From NCBI GenBank assembly GCA_030847615.1, contig JAUMIR010000001.1:267901187-267965186 (forward strand): 64,000 nt of DNA. Reading direction: 5' to 3'. The notes below the pieces were generated by a model that was given only the letters and a program-made list of their open reading frames with translations, had not been told where the DNA came from and ran no database searches. This document shows positions 47,568 to 56,723 of this stretch, piece after piece (positions within the stretch are counted from its first letter, which is position 1; every line of letters begins with the position of its first letter). Source of the stretch: Gambelia wislizenii. Lineage: Eukaryota; Chordata; Lepidosauria; Squamata; Crotaphytidae. A program made the position numbers and the translations under genes.

Positions 47568-49285
47568 TTTGTTGTTGTTAACTGCCATCAAGCGGACTTT
47601 GATTTTGGGCAACCCTATAATGGGAGGCTACCAAGTCACCCTATAATTAACAGCCCTGCTCAGGTCTTGCAGACTCTGAGCAGTGGCTTCCTTGATTATC
47701 TATACATGTGTAAAGCTATTTTCCTCTTTCCCAACTGCCTTTTACCTTACCAAGCGTTATTGGCTTCTCTAGTGAGCCATGTCTTCTCATGATTTATCCA
47801 AAGTATAACAGTCTGTTTAGTCATCTTGATTTCTAGGGAGAGTTCAGGATTGATTTGCTCTAGGACCCATTGGTTTGGGTTTTTTCCACAGAATTCTCTT
47901 CTAGCACCACATTTCAAATGAGTTTATTTTCTTCCTATCAGCTTTCTACACTGCCCAGCTTTCACAACCATATATAGAAATTGGAAATAAAATGACATGA
48001 ATAATACTAACTTTAGTATTCAATGATATATCTTTACACTTCAGAATCTTGTCTAGTTCCTTCATAGCTGCCCTTTCAAGTCCTAGTCTTCTTCTAATTT
48101 CTTGATTGCAGTCTCCATTCTGATTAATGACTGAGCCAAATTATGGAGAATCTTGAACTATTTCAAAATCTTCGTTGTGTATTTTAAAGTTGTGTAAGGA
48201 CTTTTTCGGACAATCCAAAAATAACGCTCAACGATCGTGAGTAAAATATGACGGTAAAAGCAAAAATATCACGGTCAAATGTCCCAGCGGTACTGCAACA
48301 GTACCGCTGGGAAGGAGCGTCATGCGAAACTGACGCCCTCTAGCGCTGCAGCGTCGCAACCTGGTGATGCTGCTAGCGTTATTTTTGAATTGTCCGAAAA
48401 AGTCCTAAATCATTTGTAGTCATTATTTTTGGTTTTTTTTAAGGTTCAGATGTAACCCTGCCTTTGCACTTTCTTCCTTTACTTTCTTCAGTAATTGTTC
48501 CATGTCTTTCCTATTTTTTTTTTGCTAGTAATATGGAACATCTTAAATTGTTGATGTTCATTCCTCCAATTTTGACACTTCCTTCCTCCTCCGAGTCTAA
48601 TCCTACTTTACGTATGACATGTTCAGCATACAATTTGCAGTGATAGGCTCATAAAATACAGCCTTGCCTGAACCCCTTGCCAATTGGAAACCATTCTGTT
48701 TCTCTGTATTCTGTCCTGATGGTACCCTCTTGTTCTGAGTACAGGACATCAGGATAATAAAACATTGTGGCACACCCATTTCTTCAAGAGCAAACCTTAG
48801 CTTTTCATGATCTACGCAATAAAAGGCTTTGCTATAATCTATAAAGAACAGGCTAGTTTTCTTCTGAAATTCTTTGGTGCATTCCATTATTCAATGTATA
48901 TGTACAATATGATCCCAAGTGTCTCATCCTTTACTGAATCTAGGTTAGATATCTGACATTTCTCATTCCATATATGGTAAAAGTATCTGTGGTAACATTT
49001 TGAGCATCCCTTAGCTTGCATGGGAAATTAATGCAATGGTCCTATGGTTATTACAATCCCTCGGGTTGCCTGACTTTGGAATTAGAATGTATATGGAGCA
49101 TTTCAATCTGTGGACCATTGTTTTGTTTTCCATATTTGTTGACAGGTTTTGGTTAGAACCTGAGTAGATTCTGTCTCTGTCGGTTGAAGCAGCTCTATTC
49201 GTATGCTATCTGTTCCTGGTGATTTATTTCTCCCATGTGCTCTGAGTCCAGTTTGCACTTCACATTCTAAAATTGTAGGTTCATC
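47568..49285 (-). mobile_element. BovB-like RTE LINE relic, minus strand
   Basis: The 3' end at 47568 (minus strand ...GATGGCAGTTAACAACAACA) is the BovB-type terminus. The element extends leftward on the minus strand through RT sequence; 48603-48887 encodes F-I-D-Y-S-K-A-F-Y-C-V-D-H-E-K-L with E-E-M-G-V-P-Q, an RTE RT block. The RT entry lies near 49150-49280. Many stops and frameshifts are present. A 208-bp MITE interrupts it at 48198-48405, and removing that restores continuity. Confidence 0.82.
48198..48405. mobile_element. Harbinger-like MITE, 208 bp, TAA duplication
   Basis: Terminal inverted repeats of 31 bp begin GGACTTTTTCGGACAAT and differ at one position. TAA flanks both ends (48195-48197, 48406-48408), and the host BovB sequence is restored when one TAA is kept. 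A 3-bp TAA duplication fits the PIF/Harbinger superfamily. The interior is unusually CpG-rich and contains a perfect 13-bp-armed palindrome CCCAGCGGTACTG-CAA-CAGTACCGCTGGG (48283-48311). It has no coding capacity. Confidence 0.85.
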
Positions 49286-49854
49286 TTCAAATGGAGTCCA
49301 GTTGCATCATTAGGCACAGCACTACTCGTAGCTCAAAGCTGTCCTCTGCTTTTCCCCTGCTGAGTGCCATTTGACCTGAGAGTCTCATTTTCTGATACTT
49401 CCATTTTGGATTTCTCATCACAGAGTTTACATAGTAAAAGATATTAAAAAGGGGCTTCCATGTCTCCTCCTGCACAGTACTAACAAATGTTAGTTGTGCC
49501 ACTGCCGTTATCCCTGAGAGATCCTCCACCAGGGTCATTTCCTCACTACAGCTTCTGCCCAGTAGCACTACAGCTTCTGCCCGTTATGACACATTTAATC
49601 TGGATCCTCACCAAAAGCCTGCCTGACATGGAAGACCTTACTAGCAGCACTGCTATCATTAGCATAGCCTCTTGCCTCACAGGAGCATGCAATCCCACCT
49701 TCTTTGAGAGGTGATGCCATGGTAATCTGGCTCCCCTCCTTTCGGTTGAGCCGTTTGGGCAGGGAAGTTGCCTTTGCCGCCACACTTGCGGGGCTGAGAC
49801 CACTCTTCTGGTCGCAGGTGGCATCGCCTGCGACAGAGGATGAAGGGTGGGAGA

Positions 49855-49905
49855 GGAGGCTATATAAAGCCCTAATGCCCTTCACCTCCCTCTTCTCAGT
49901 TCCAG
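49855..49905 (+). promoter_or_regulatory. Ngaro core promoter (TATA box)
   Basis: TATATAAAGCCC at 49861-49872 sits in GC-rich sequence and is followed about 30 bp later by a pyrimidine-rich CACCTCCCTCTTCTCAGTTCC (49880-49900), a plausible initiator region. It is upstream of the leader and Gag. Assignment as the element promoter is by position and motif only. Confidence 0.5.
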
Positions 49906-50670
49906 CGATCTTGATGATTGCTGACTCTCCGATCTCAGGCTGAGGAGGGGATTGTTAGAGCAGTGTTTGCCTGCTCTTTTTGTGTGCCTCGTGGTAGGAG
50001 GCAGGAGCATGTTGGCCTTTTGCCCATGATCAGCTGGGCGGTCGGCTGGGCTGCCTTTCCTGGGTTGCAGCCGTGACCCGACTTAGGAGGTAGGGATTTT
50101 TCCAGCGCGAGTGGCCGGTTTGGCTTGCGTCCGCTCGCTGCTTTGGCTGGGAAGTTGACAGGCAAATTCCTGTTGGGCTTCTTTCTCACCAGCTATCCCT
50201 CCGTTGATTCCTGGACAGAGTATGGGTGCCTGTCGGGTTTCTTCCTCGCCAGCTCTCCTTCCATTGTGCTCTCCTGGTTGTGGCTGCGACTGACAGGGTG
50301 ACGGATTTTTTTTTCTTGCTCCTGCTTGTTTCCCAGCAGCTACTCATTGAGGAGGGCGAGGACTTCAGTGGCAGTCTGCCGTGGCCCTTTCAGGGAGTAT
50401 TGAAGTGGAAAGGGGGTCTGTCTTGGGAGGCGGGTGTGCAGCCTGCCGTTAGCGGCATCATGGTTTCCCTACGAGTGGGGACTGGGCCAGTGAACCTATT
50501 CATACTCCAGATTAGTGATTTGGGGACCCTTTCAGATTAAGGATTGTGACAATCCCCCTTTGGTTCGCATAGGCAATTGTGCCTGGAAGGGGGGGTTCCC
50601 CTCAGTTTCTCTGGTGGGCCTTGGGGTGCTCTTCTTAACCTATTTTGGGTGGGCCACAAAGATTTGGCAG

Positions 50671-51225
50671 GCCACCAGGGGGCCACTGTTGCTGGGGTTT
50701 CTGTTTTCTTAGTTCCATTGGCAGGCCTCCAGGGGGCTATTGGTGCTCTGTTCACTTACTGGGAAAATTTGGTGGGCCACCAGGAAGCCACTGTTGCTGG
50801 GGTTTCTGTTTTCCTAGTTCCATTGGCAGGCCTCCAGGGGGCTATTGGTGCTCTGTTCACTTACTGGGAAGATTTGGTGGGCCACCAGGAGGCCACTGTT
50901 GCTGGGGTTTCTGTTTCCTTAGTTCCATTGGCAGGCCTCCAGGGGGCTATTGGTGCTCTGTTCACTTACTGGGAAGATTTGGCGGGCCACCAGGGGGCCA
51001 CTGTTGCTGGGGTTTCTGTTTTCTTAGTTCCATTGGCAGGCCTCCAGGGGGCTATTGGTGCTCTGTCCACTTACTGGGAAGATTTGGCGGGCCACCAGGA
51101 GGCCACTGTTGCTGGGGTTTCTGTTTCCTTAGTTCCATTGGCAGGCCTCCAGGGGGCTATTGGTGCTCTGTTCACTTACTGGGAAGATTTGGCGGGCCAC
51201 CAGGGGGCCACTGTTGCTGGGTCTC
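50671..51225 (+). repeat. 105-bp tandem repeat array in the Ngaro leader
   Basis: Just over five units with a constant 105-bp period: the landmark GCCACCAGG starts at 50671, 50776, 50881, 50986, 51091 and 51196. Units differ by only a few substitutions. Because 105 is divisible by three, long frames stay open through the array in two plus-strand frames, but neither has an ATG start or a recognisable domain. It lies between promoter and Gag, so it is most likely a regulatory or structural leader repeat. Confidence 0.85.
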
Positions 51226-51454
51226 TCTTTGTTCTGCCTGAGAGGCCATTTTAGGGGGCTTTCCTGAAGGGTAGCCATTTTGTCAGTGGGTGGATAGCCA
51301 TTTGTAGTCAAATTGTGGATTATTTTTGTTATTGTTCTTAGGCATTTGTGATTATTGTTGTTATTGTTTATTATCTTAATGCCTCAATTGCTTGTTTGAG
51401 GTGGTCAATTTGAGGTTGCTCCATACATTATTACTGTTGACACTCCTTTCATAG

Positions 51455-51488
51455 TGATGATGATGATGATGATCATCATCATCATAAT
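51455..51488. repeat. (GAT)n(CAT)n microsatellite
   Basis: A run of GATGATGAT changes to CATCATCAT and forms a short palindrome, just upstream of Gag. Confidence 0.9.
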
Positions 51489-51567
51489 AGTAATAATAAT
51501 AGCATAATCTAATGGCAGATATAGTAATATCTGACTATATCTGGACTTACAATTAATTGGGACATTA

Positions 51568-52943
51568 ATGGCTCCCCAAAAGGGTAAAGGTGGTTCGAAG
51601 GGCAAGGGGCGGGCTGCTAAGCAACCGCACCTAGTTCAGATCAGGTGGAACCTGATCTGTGGTCATCTAGCGATGAGGAGGAGCATATTCCTTGGAAAGC
51701 CATAATGACTAGGATTCAGCATTTAGAAAAGCTGCAAGGAGTGCAGGGCAAGGACACATCTAAACCTAGTTGCCAGGTAAAGAAGAGGAGAATTGCTGAT
51801 GATATTCTTTCTCGTCTAGATGCTTTGGAAAGGAACATGCATCCGGATGGAGCATCAGGATCAAAAGTTGTTGATGATCTGGGTGCAGACCTGCCGGCTG
51901 TCCCTTCTCAAGACCCATCGGCATCTAAGAATGTAATCTCGGGGAGTTCAGGTGAGTCGATTGGTGAGGCAAGTCCATCCTAAGGTATGGCATGGTCTTG
52001 GGGTCCGTGGTCTAATGTTGCTCAACACATGGGATACACTGGTCTGGGCACACAACCAGCGTAAGCTTCCTGGCCAGTACACCTGCAAGCATTGAGTTGG
52101 GCTACACCACAATGGTCCCCGTGGTCACCTTATGGGCCTGGATCATTGATTAGCCCTCCTGGGTTTGGCCAGGGAGTGCCTGGTACTTCTCAGGCAGTTG
52201 GCTACGATGCAGTGGCTTATTCTGCCATTCCCTTTGGTGAAATGTCCCTCCCATTAGGTGACCACTTACTGCAGTCCACCAGGGAGAAGATAGTTAAAGG
52301 AGAATATGTTGATCTATTTTCTCTACTTTACAGAGAAGTGGAGAAAAAAGATAAAGATGAAATGGACGAGAAAGAGAAGGAAATATTGAAGAAGAGGAAG
52401 ATAGAGAGGAACTGGACCAATAGGCTTTCCGGGTTTCTCATCTATGCGGGGGTTGTAGTTAAGGCACATCCTCATCGTGCGGCGGCCCTGTTTCAGTACT
52501 TGGATATAATCCACAGGGCATATGGTGATTTTGCAGGTCCAGCATGGCTTCTGTACGATGAGGCCTTTAGGATGAGGGCTGCAATTTACCCTTCATTGAG
52601 ATGGGATATGATGCATCCCCAGTTATGGATGCAACTCATGACCCTGGCTCGCCTGATCCAGGGGGAAAGGACACATAGTGGACATCTGGTTAAGTCATAC
52701 AGCATCCCCGCAGTTCGTTCCCCCACTAGCATGGCTTTGACCACTAAACAGCTGTGTCGGGAATTTAGCTCTCATGGGTACTGCAACAAGAAACCCTGCA
52801 GATATAGCCATGAGTGCTCCATCTGTGGTGCAGGGCATTCCTTTCGGAATTGCCCCAGAGGCAAAACGCCTGCCTGTGGTAGAGGTAATCAAGGAGGGAG
52901 GGGGTGGTTCCACTCCTCACCCTCAAAAAGGGGCCCAGCGTAA
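51568..52943 (+). pseudogene. Ngaro Gag-like protein, broken
   Basis: The best start is ATG 51568, giving a Lys/Gly-rich N-terminus (M-A-P-Q-K-G-K-G-G). A one-base frameshift near 51640 leads into the acidic frame 51645-51983, which contains D-L-W-S-S-S-D-E-E-E. Stops at 51981 and about 52056 separate it from the main part, 52092-52943. That part has a proline-rich start, a charged helix (K-K-D-K-D-E-M-D-E-K-E-K-E) and a conserved helical core. It ends in a zinc-knuckle-like cluster: C-R-E-F...C-N-K-K-P-C-R-Y-S-H-E-C and C-G-A-G-H-S-F-R-N-C. Such Gag proteins bind element RNA. Its end overlaps the RT frame by about 40 bases. Confidence 0.8.
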
Positions 52944-54526
52944 TCAACAATGAAGTTCTGAGGCGATGGCTTAAAGTCTATCCTGACAGGAAGGCTGCCA
53001 AATATTTGCTTGAAGGTTTTCAGTATGGTTTTAGGATTCTGTTTCAGGGTTCTAAGCGGCCATTTTGGGGCAGCAATTTAAAATCAGTTTTGGGTTTGGA
53101 CTACATTGTTAGAGAAAAAATTAACAAGAAAGTTATTGAGGGTCGGGTTTTGGGCCCCTTTTCTAGTCCTCCGGTCCCCAATTTAAGAGTTTTGCCTCTG
53201 GGTGTCATCCCCAAGAAGGCCTCTGGGGAATTTAGACTCATTCACCATTTGTCATACCCTAAAGGGGATTCGGTGAATGACTCTATTCCACACGAATTGT
53301 GCACTGTAAGGTATGCTTCCTTTGATGTGGCCATAAGGGCAGTTCGACTGCAGGGTTGGGGAGAAGAGCTGGCAAAATGCAACATTAAATCTGCATTTCG
53401 CCTTCTGCCAATTCATCCGGATGATTTTGAATTGTTAGGTTTCCAGTTTGAAGGGCAGTTTTACATGGATCGGGCTCTCCCCATGGGGTGTCCGGTTTCA
53501 TGCAATGCATTTGAAACTTTTAGCAGCTTCCTTGAGTGGGCTCTTAGGGCCAGTACCGGCTTACACAGTGTAGTACACTATTTGGATGATTTTCTAATGA
53601 TAGGTCCTTATCAATCTGGACAGTGTAAGTACCTGTTGCAGCAGTTTGAAGCATTGATGGGTGAACTGGGGGTCCCCCTGGCACCCAAAAAAACAGAAGG
53701 TCCCACCCAGGTGTTGACCTTTTTGGGTGTAGAAATTGATACAGTCAACCAGCAGTGCAGACTTTCAGATGTTAAGGTTACTGATCTAAGAGATAGGGTT
53801 TCACAGTTTTTAACCAGGCATAAAGCTTCCCTACGTGAATTCCAAGTCCTTATTGGACATTTGACTTTCGTGTGTAAGGTGGTTGCTCCTGGTAGGGCCT
53901 TCCTTCGCCAACTATGCAACGCTATAAAAGGGGTTCGGCAGCCCTATTACTTAATCCGGGTAACTAAGGACATACGGGCAGACTTGCTGGTGTGGCAACA
54001 GTTCTTGCAACAGTTTAATGGCGTCTCTTTTTGGCGTGAGGAATGCAAGCTCCAGGGTAATCTCCAGATAGCCTCAGAGGCGGCTGGATCTATAGGGTTT
54101 GGGGTTTATTTTGGTGGACGGTGGTGCGCAAGTAGGTGGCCTCAGGATTGGTCAGCCTCTAATATCGTAGCTGACTTGACATTTCTTGAATTCTTCCCAA
54201 GCTTGGTGGTGGCTACTATCTGGGCCAAGGAGTTGGCAAACTCATCTGTGCACTTTTGGTGCGATAACATGGCTATTGTCCAGGTAATAAACCCCCTCAC
54301 CTCCAAGTCCTCTTGGGTGATGGTGCTCATCAGGTCCTTTATGTTACAGTGTTTGAAGTTTAATATTCTGTTTGTTGCTCGGCATGTCGCGGGCATTAAC
54401 AATGGCATTGCTGACACTCTTCCCTGCATGCAGATGGAGAGCTTCAGAGAATTGGCCCCTGACGCAGCACCCGAGGGCAATCTGATGCCGGCAAGCCTGT
54501 GGAGGCTTGGGAGGCTGAGCTCGTGA
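52904..54526 (+). CDS. Ngaro reverse transcriptase-RNase H
   Basis: One open frame of about 540 codons, without an ATG at its beginning, overlapping Gag in another frame. Translation probably depends on frameshifting or on reinitiation. RT motifs in order: L-P-L-G-V-I-P-K-K and F-R-L-I-H-H-L-S-Y-P (about residues 97-125), an A-x-C-N-I-K-S-A-F-R-L-L-P-I-H-P block (near 160-172), A-L-P-M-G-C-P-V-S-C (near 191-200) and the catalytic Y-L-D-D at residues 226-229 (53579-53590). RNase H follows: A-S-E-A-A-G-S-I-G-F-G, L-E-F-F-P, C-D-N-M-A-I-V-Q and H-V-A-G-I-N-N-G-I-A-D. The first RNase H acidic residue appears as Glu instead of the usual Asp, and the typical D-A-L-S-R end reads D-T-L-P-C. The frame survives although neighbours are broken. 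Confidence 0.87.
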   Translation: MVPLLTLKKGPSVINNEVLRRWLKVYPDRKAAKYLLEGFQYGFRILFQGSKRPFWGSNLKSVLGLDYIVREKINKKVIEGRVLGPFSSPPVPNLRVLPLGVIPKKASGEFRLIHHLSYPKGDSVNDSIPHELCTVRYASFDVAIRAVRLQGWGEELAKCNIKSAFRLLPIHPDDFELLGFQFEGQFYMDRALPMGCPVSCNAFETFSSFLEWALRASTGLHSVVHYLDDFLMIGPYQSGQCKYLLQQFEALMGELGVPLAPKKTEGPTQVLTFLGVEIDTVNQQCRLSDVKVTDLRDRVSQFLTRHKASLREFQVLIGHLTFVCKVVAPGRAFLRQLCNAIKGVRQPYYLIRVTKDIRADLLVWQQFLQQFNGVSFWREECKLQGNLQIASEAAGSIGFGVYFGGRWCASRWPQDWSASNIVADLTFLEFFPSLVVATIWAKELANSSVHFWCDNMAIVQVINPLTSKSSWVMVLIRSFMLQCLKFNILFVARHVAGINNGIADTLPCMQMESFRELAPDAAPEGNLMPASLWRLGRLSS

Positions 54527-55420
54527 GGGCATTAGGTATGTCCATGGCACCCAGTACCAGAAAGAGATATACCTGGGGCTTATGTGAGGTTTTTCAATTT
54601 AGGGAGCAGTTGGGTTTAGAGCAGGGTGTTCCCGTGCCATTTGAACATCTTTTTCAGTTTTGTGTCTTTTTATATCACAAGGGTTTATCCCTGCAATCCA
54701 TAAAAATTAGACTCTCAGCGATTGCCTTCTGGCTTAAAGCCCAAGGGGTTCGGAACAGTACTGGGGATTTCCGCATTTGGAAAGCCCTGGAAGGGTGGTC
54801 TAGAGAGCGGGGGCGTAAGGCTGACAGTAGGGTCCCGATTTCTCCTGCTATTTCGAAAGGGTTAGCGAAGGTTTGGTCAGACATTTGTATGTCTCAGTAT
54901 GAGGCACTGCTTTTTCATGCAACTGGATTGATAGCCTTCTTTGATGCTTTATGCATCAGTGAGCTTGTGCAGGCATCCAAGAAGGATGCATCTTGTAGAG
55001 CTCTAGAACTGAGGGATGTTAACATAGAAGGCTGCCAGGGCACACTGACGCTACGCTTTTCCAAAACTGATCAGTGTGGGAAGGGGCAAACAATGTTGTC
55101 TGGTGCCATGCAGTGACCCAGAATTGTGCCCAGTCACGGCTCTGCAACGATTTTTGGTGGTTCAAGGCCTGCGACCGGGCCTTCTTTTTGTGCATGATAT
55201 TTTTTCCCCATTGATATTGACTAAATCTCAATTCTGGACATTGACGTCTAAAGCATTGGGTAAGTTGGGCCTTCATGGGGTACGTTTTGCTACCCATTCC
55301 TCTTGCATAGGAGCTGCCTCTACGGCCTCTGCAATGGGCATGCCGACAGCAGCAGTCCAAGGGATTGGCTGATGGAGGTCCTCCTCCTATGGGCGCTATG
55401 TGCGTCCACTCACTTACTGA
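54499..55420 (+). pseudogene. Ngaro tyrosine recombinase, catalytic residues lost
   Basis: It begins inside the end of the RT-RNase H frame. The N-terminal SAM-like part (M-A-P-S-T-R-K-R-Y near 54544, F-C-V-F-L-Y-H-K-G-L-S-L-Q-S-I-K) is intact. In the core, the motif usually read as F-x-A-L-R-I-S-E-L is F-D-A-L-C-I-S-E-L: the first catalytic Arg is Cys (TGC, 54952-54954). A frameshift near 55090 moves to the next frame. There the H-S-F-R-I-G-A-A-S block reads H-S-S-C-I-G-A-A-S, so the second Arg is also Cys (55304-55306). TGA at 55370-55372 replaces the Arg of the G-R-W motif. The nucleophile Tyr survives in S-S-Y-G-R-Y (55388-55390). It cannot integrate DNA. Confidence 0.88.
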
Positions 55421-55449
55421 TTTGTTGTCTTCCCCTTTTGTTTTTCAGA

Positions 55450-55990
55450 TTCTAGGTCGACGCTGGTGAGGCTGCGGGTGCTGATCTGTGGCCACAGTAT
55501 GGTGTACTGGGCTGCCCGGCAGGCCCGACTGTATCACTATGGGCCTCACCTGGGTCTGGGGAAAGGGGCAACAGTTGAGTGGTTGGGGAAAGGAGGTTTA
55601 CGTTGACATGGCCTGTTGCCATTGCTTTTTGAGGAGTGCCAAGGGCATCCACCTAATGTTCTAGTTTTGCACTTAGCGGGGAATGATTTGGGGCTGTTGA
55701 AAGGGAAGGTGCTGGTCCTTCAGGCGATCCATGTCATGCAAGTAATCAGGTCGCGATGGCCTGGGGTTATAGTCATGTGGTCCGCCATGCTGCCAAGACA
55801 GCTCTGGAGGGGGGAAGGTGATTCCCACTCATTGGACAAAGCCCGGAGGGGAGCCAACTGGGAAATTAAGAATGCTATATATAAGGGGTTGGGATACTAT
55901 CTACCGCACCCTGACATGGTGTCCAAGAGGCCCGAGCTCTACAGAGCAAATGGGGTTCACCTTTCGGACACTGGAAATTTGATTTTTTGA
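55450..55990 (+). pseudogene. Ngaro SGNH hydrolase-like protein
   Basis: Read in one frame from about 55450. Block I is V-L-I-C-G-H-S-M-V-Y-W-A-A-R with the nucleophile Ser in G-H-S. Then W-L-G-K-G-G-L-R leads to an in-frame TGA at 55604-55606. After it, the frame continues with V-L-V-L-H-L-A-G-N-D-L-G (the Asn block), V-I-V-M-W-S-A-M-L-P-R and R-A-N-G-V-H-L-S. The Asp expected before G-V-H is Asn, so the catalytic Asp appears lost while His remains. Vertebrate Ngaro elements are known to carry such a hydrolase; its function is unknown. It ends at about 55990. Confidence 0.82.
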
Positions 55991-56439
55991 GTGATCTTCA
56001 GCAGGGGTTGAGGAACCTTTTGGATGAGCTGGTGGGGGAAGGGGACTAAGCAGACGCTTGCCCCTTTCTGTGGTGGGGAAGGGGGAGGCCTTGCTTCGGT
56101 GGGCACCTTGGCACCAATTTTCGGTGAAGGTAGGGTCTCTGGAAGGGCCACTTCAGCTCATGGGGCCTAGGTGGATAGAAGGAGACCCGCCTTGAGGTTG
56201 GCCTAAAGGATAATCCCTCACCCCAATCCGTGGGGCTTAGGTGAGGGACTTTTGGGTTCACCTTCCAGATGCGGGCTGGCTGGCAAGCAACCCCAGGCAA
56301 CTGGGATTCCTCTCCAGGACCCAGGTGTTTGCCAGGGAAGGCTGAGGGGTGTGGTCCTGTTTTGACCTACTGTCTCAGCTGGTCCCTCACCAGGTTGCCT
56401 CCCCCTGCTGAAGATCTTAGAAGGGATTTAAATAGGTTG

Positions 56440-56480
56440 ATTTAAATAAAAACACTTTATTTCACCCCATTCTATGTGTG
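56440..56480 (+). terminator. Ngaro 3' polyadenylation region
   Basis: TTTAAATAAAAACACTTTAT (56442-56461) carries AATAAA and is followed by a GT-rich TGTGTGTGGTCTC stretch, the usual layout of a vertebrate poly(A) site. Confidence 0.6.
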
Positions 56481-56723
56481 TGGTCTCTTTATTCCGCAAT
56501 AGGCCAGCAAGAAGCCATAAAGTACAAGCTCAGAAAAAATGTAAAATACGTAGTAGATGTTTAAAGTACTACTTGCCAAGTGTTCTATATTCTTGACTAG
56601 GTAACAGGTGTATCCAACAATTTGGTCCCAGCACCTTCATTTATAATTCCCCAGGGCACTACAAGATACATGAAGATAAAATTGATCCAACTAAGATAGA
56701 ACATGGAAATATTTCTCTGTATA

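Larger units (their letters stand above)
49690..56480 (+). mobile_element. Ngaro-type tyrosine-recombinase retrotransposon, almost complete
   Basis: Gene order on the plus strand: promoter and leader (49690-51560), Gag (51568-52943), RT-RNase H (52904-54526), tyrosine recombinase (54499-55420), SGNH hydrolase (55450-55990), 3' region (55991-56480). RT-RNase H followed directly by a tyrosine recombinase, with no methyltransferase domain and with an SGNH hydrolase after it, is the Ngaro arrangement rather than the DIRS arrangement. AATAAAA at 56446 precedes the 3' end. I could not identify the split direct repeats by eye, so both outer limits are approximate. Confidence 0.85.

Noticed and set aside
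50577..51254. Long open frames of 225 and 198 codons across the 105-bp repeats, resembling a repetitive secreted protein
   Set aside because: They start only at non-ATG codons, exist because the repeat period is divisible by three, and lie in the leader of a retrotransposon.
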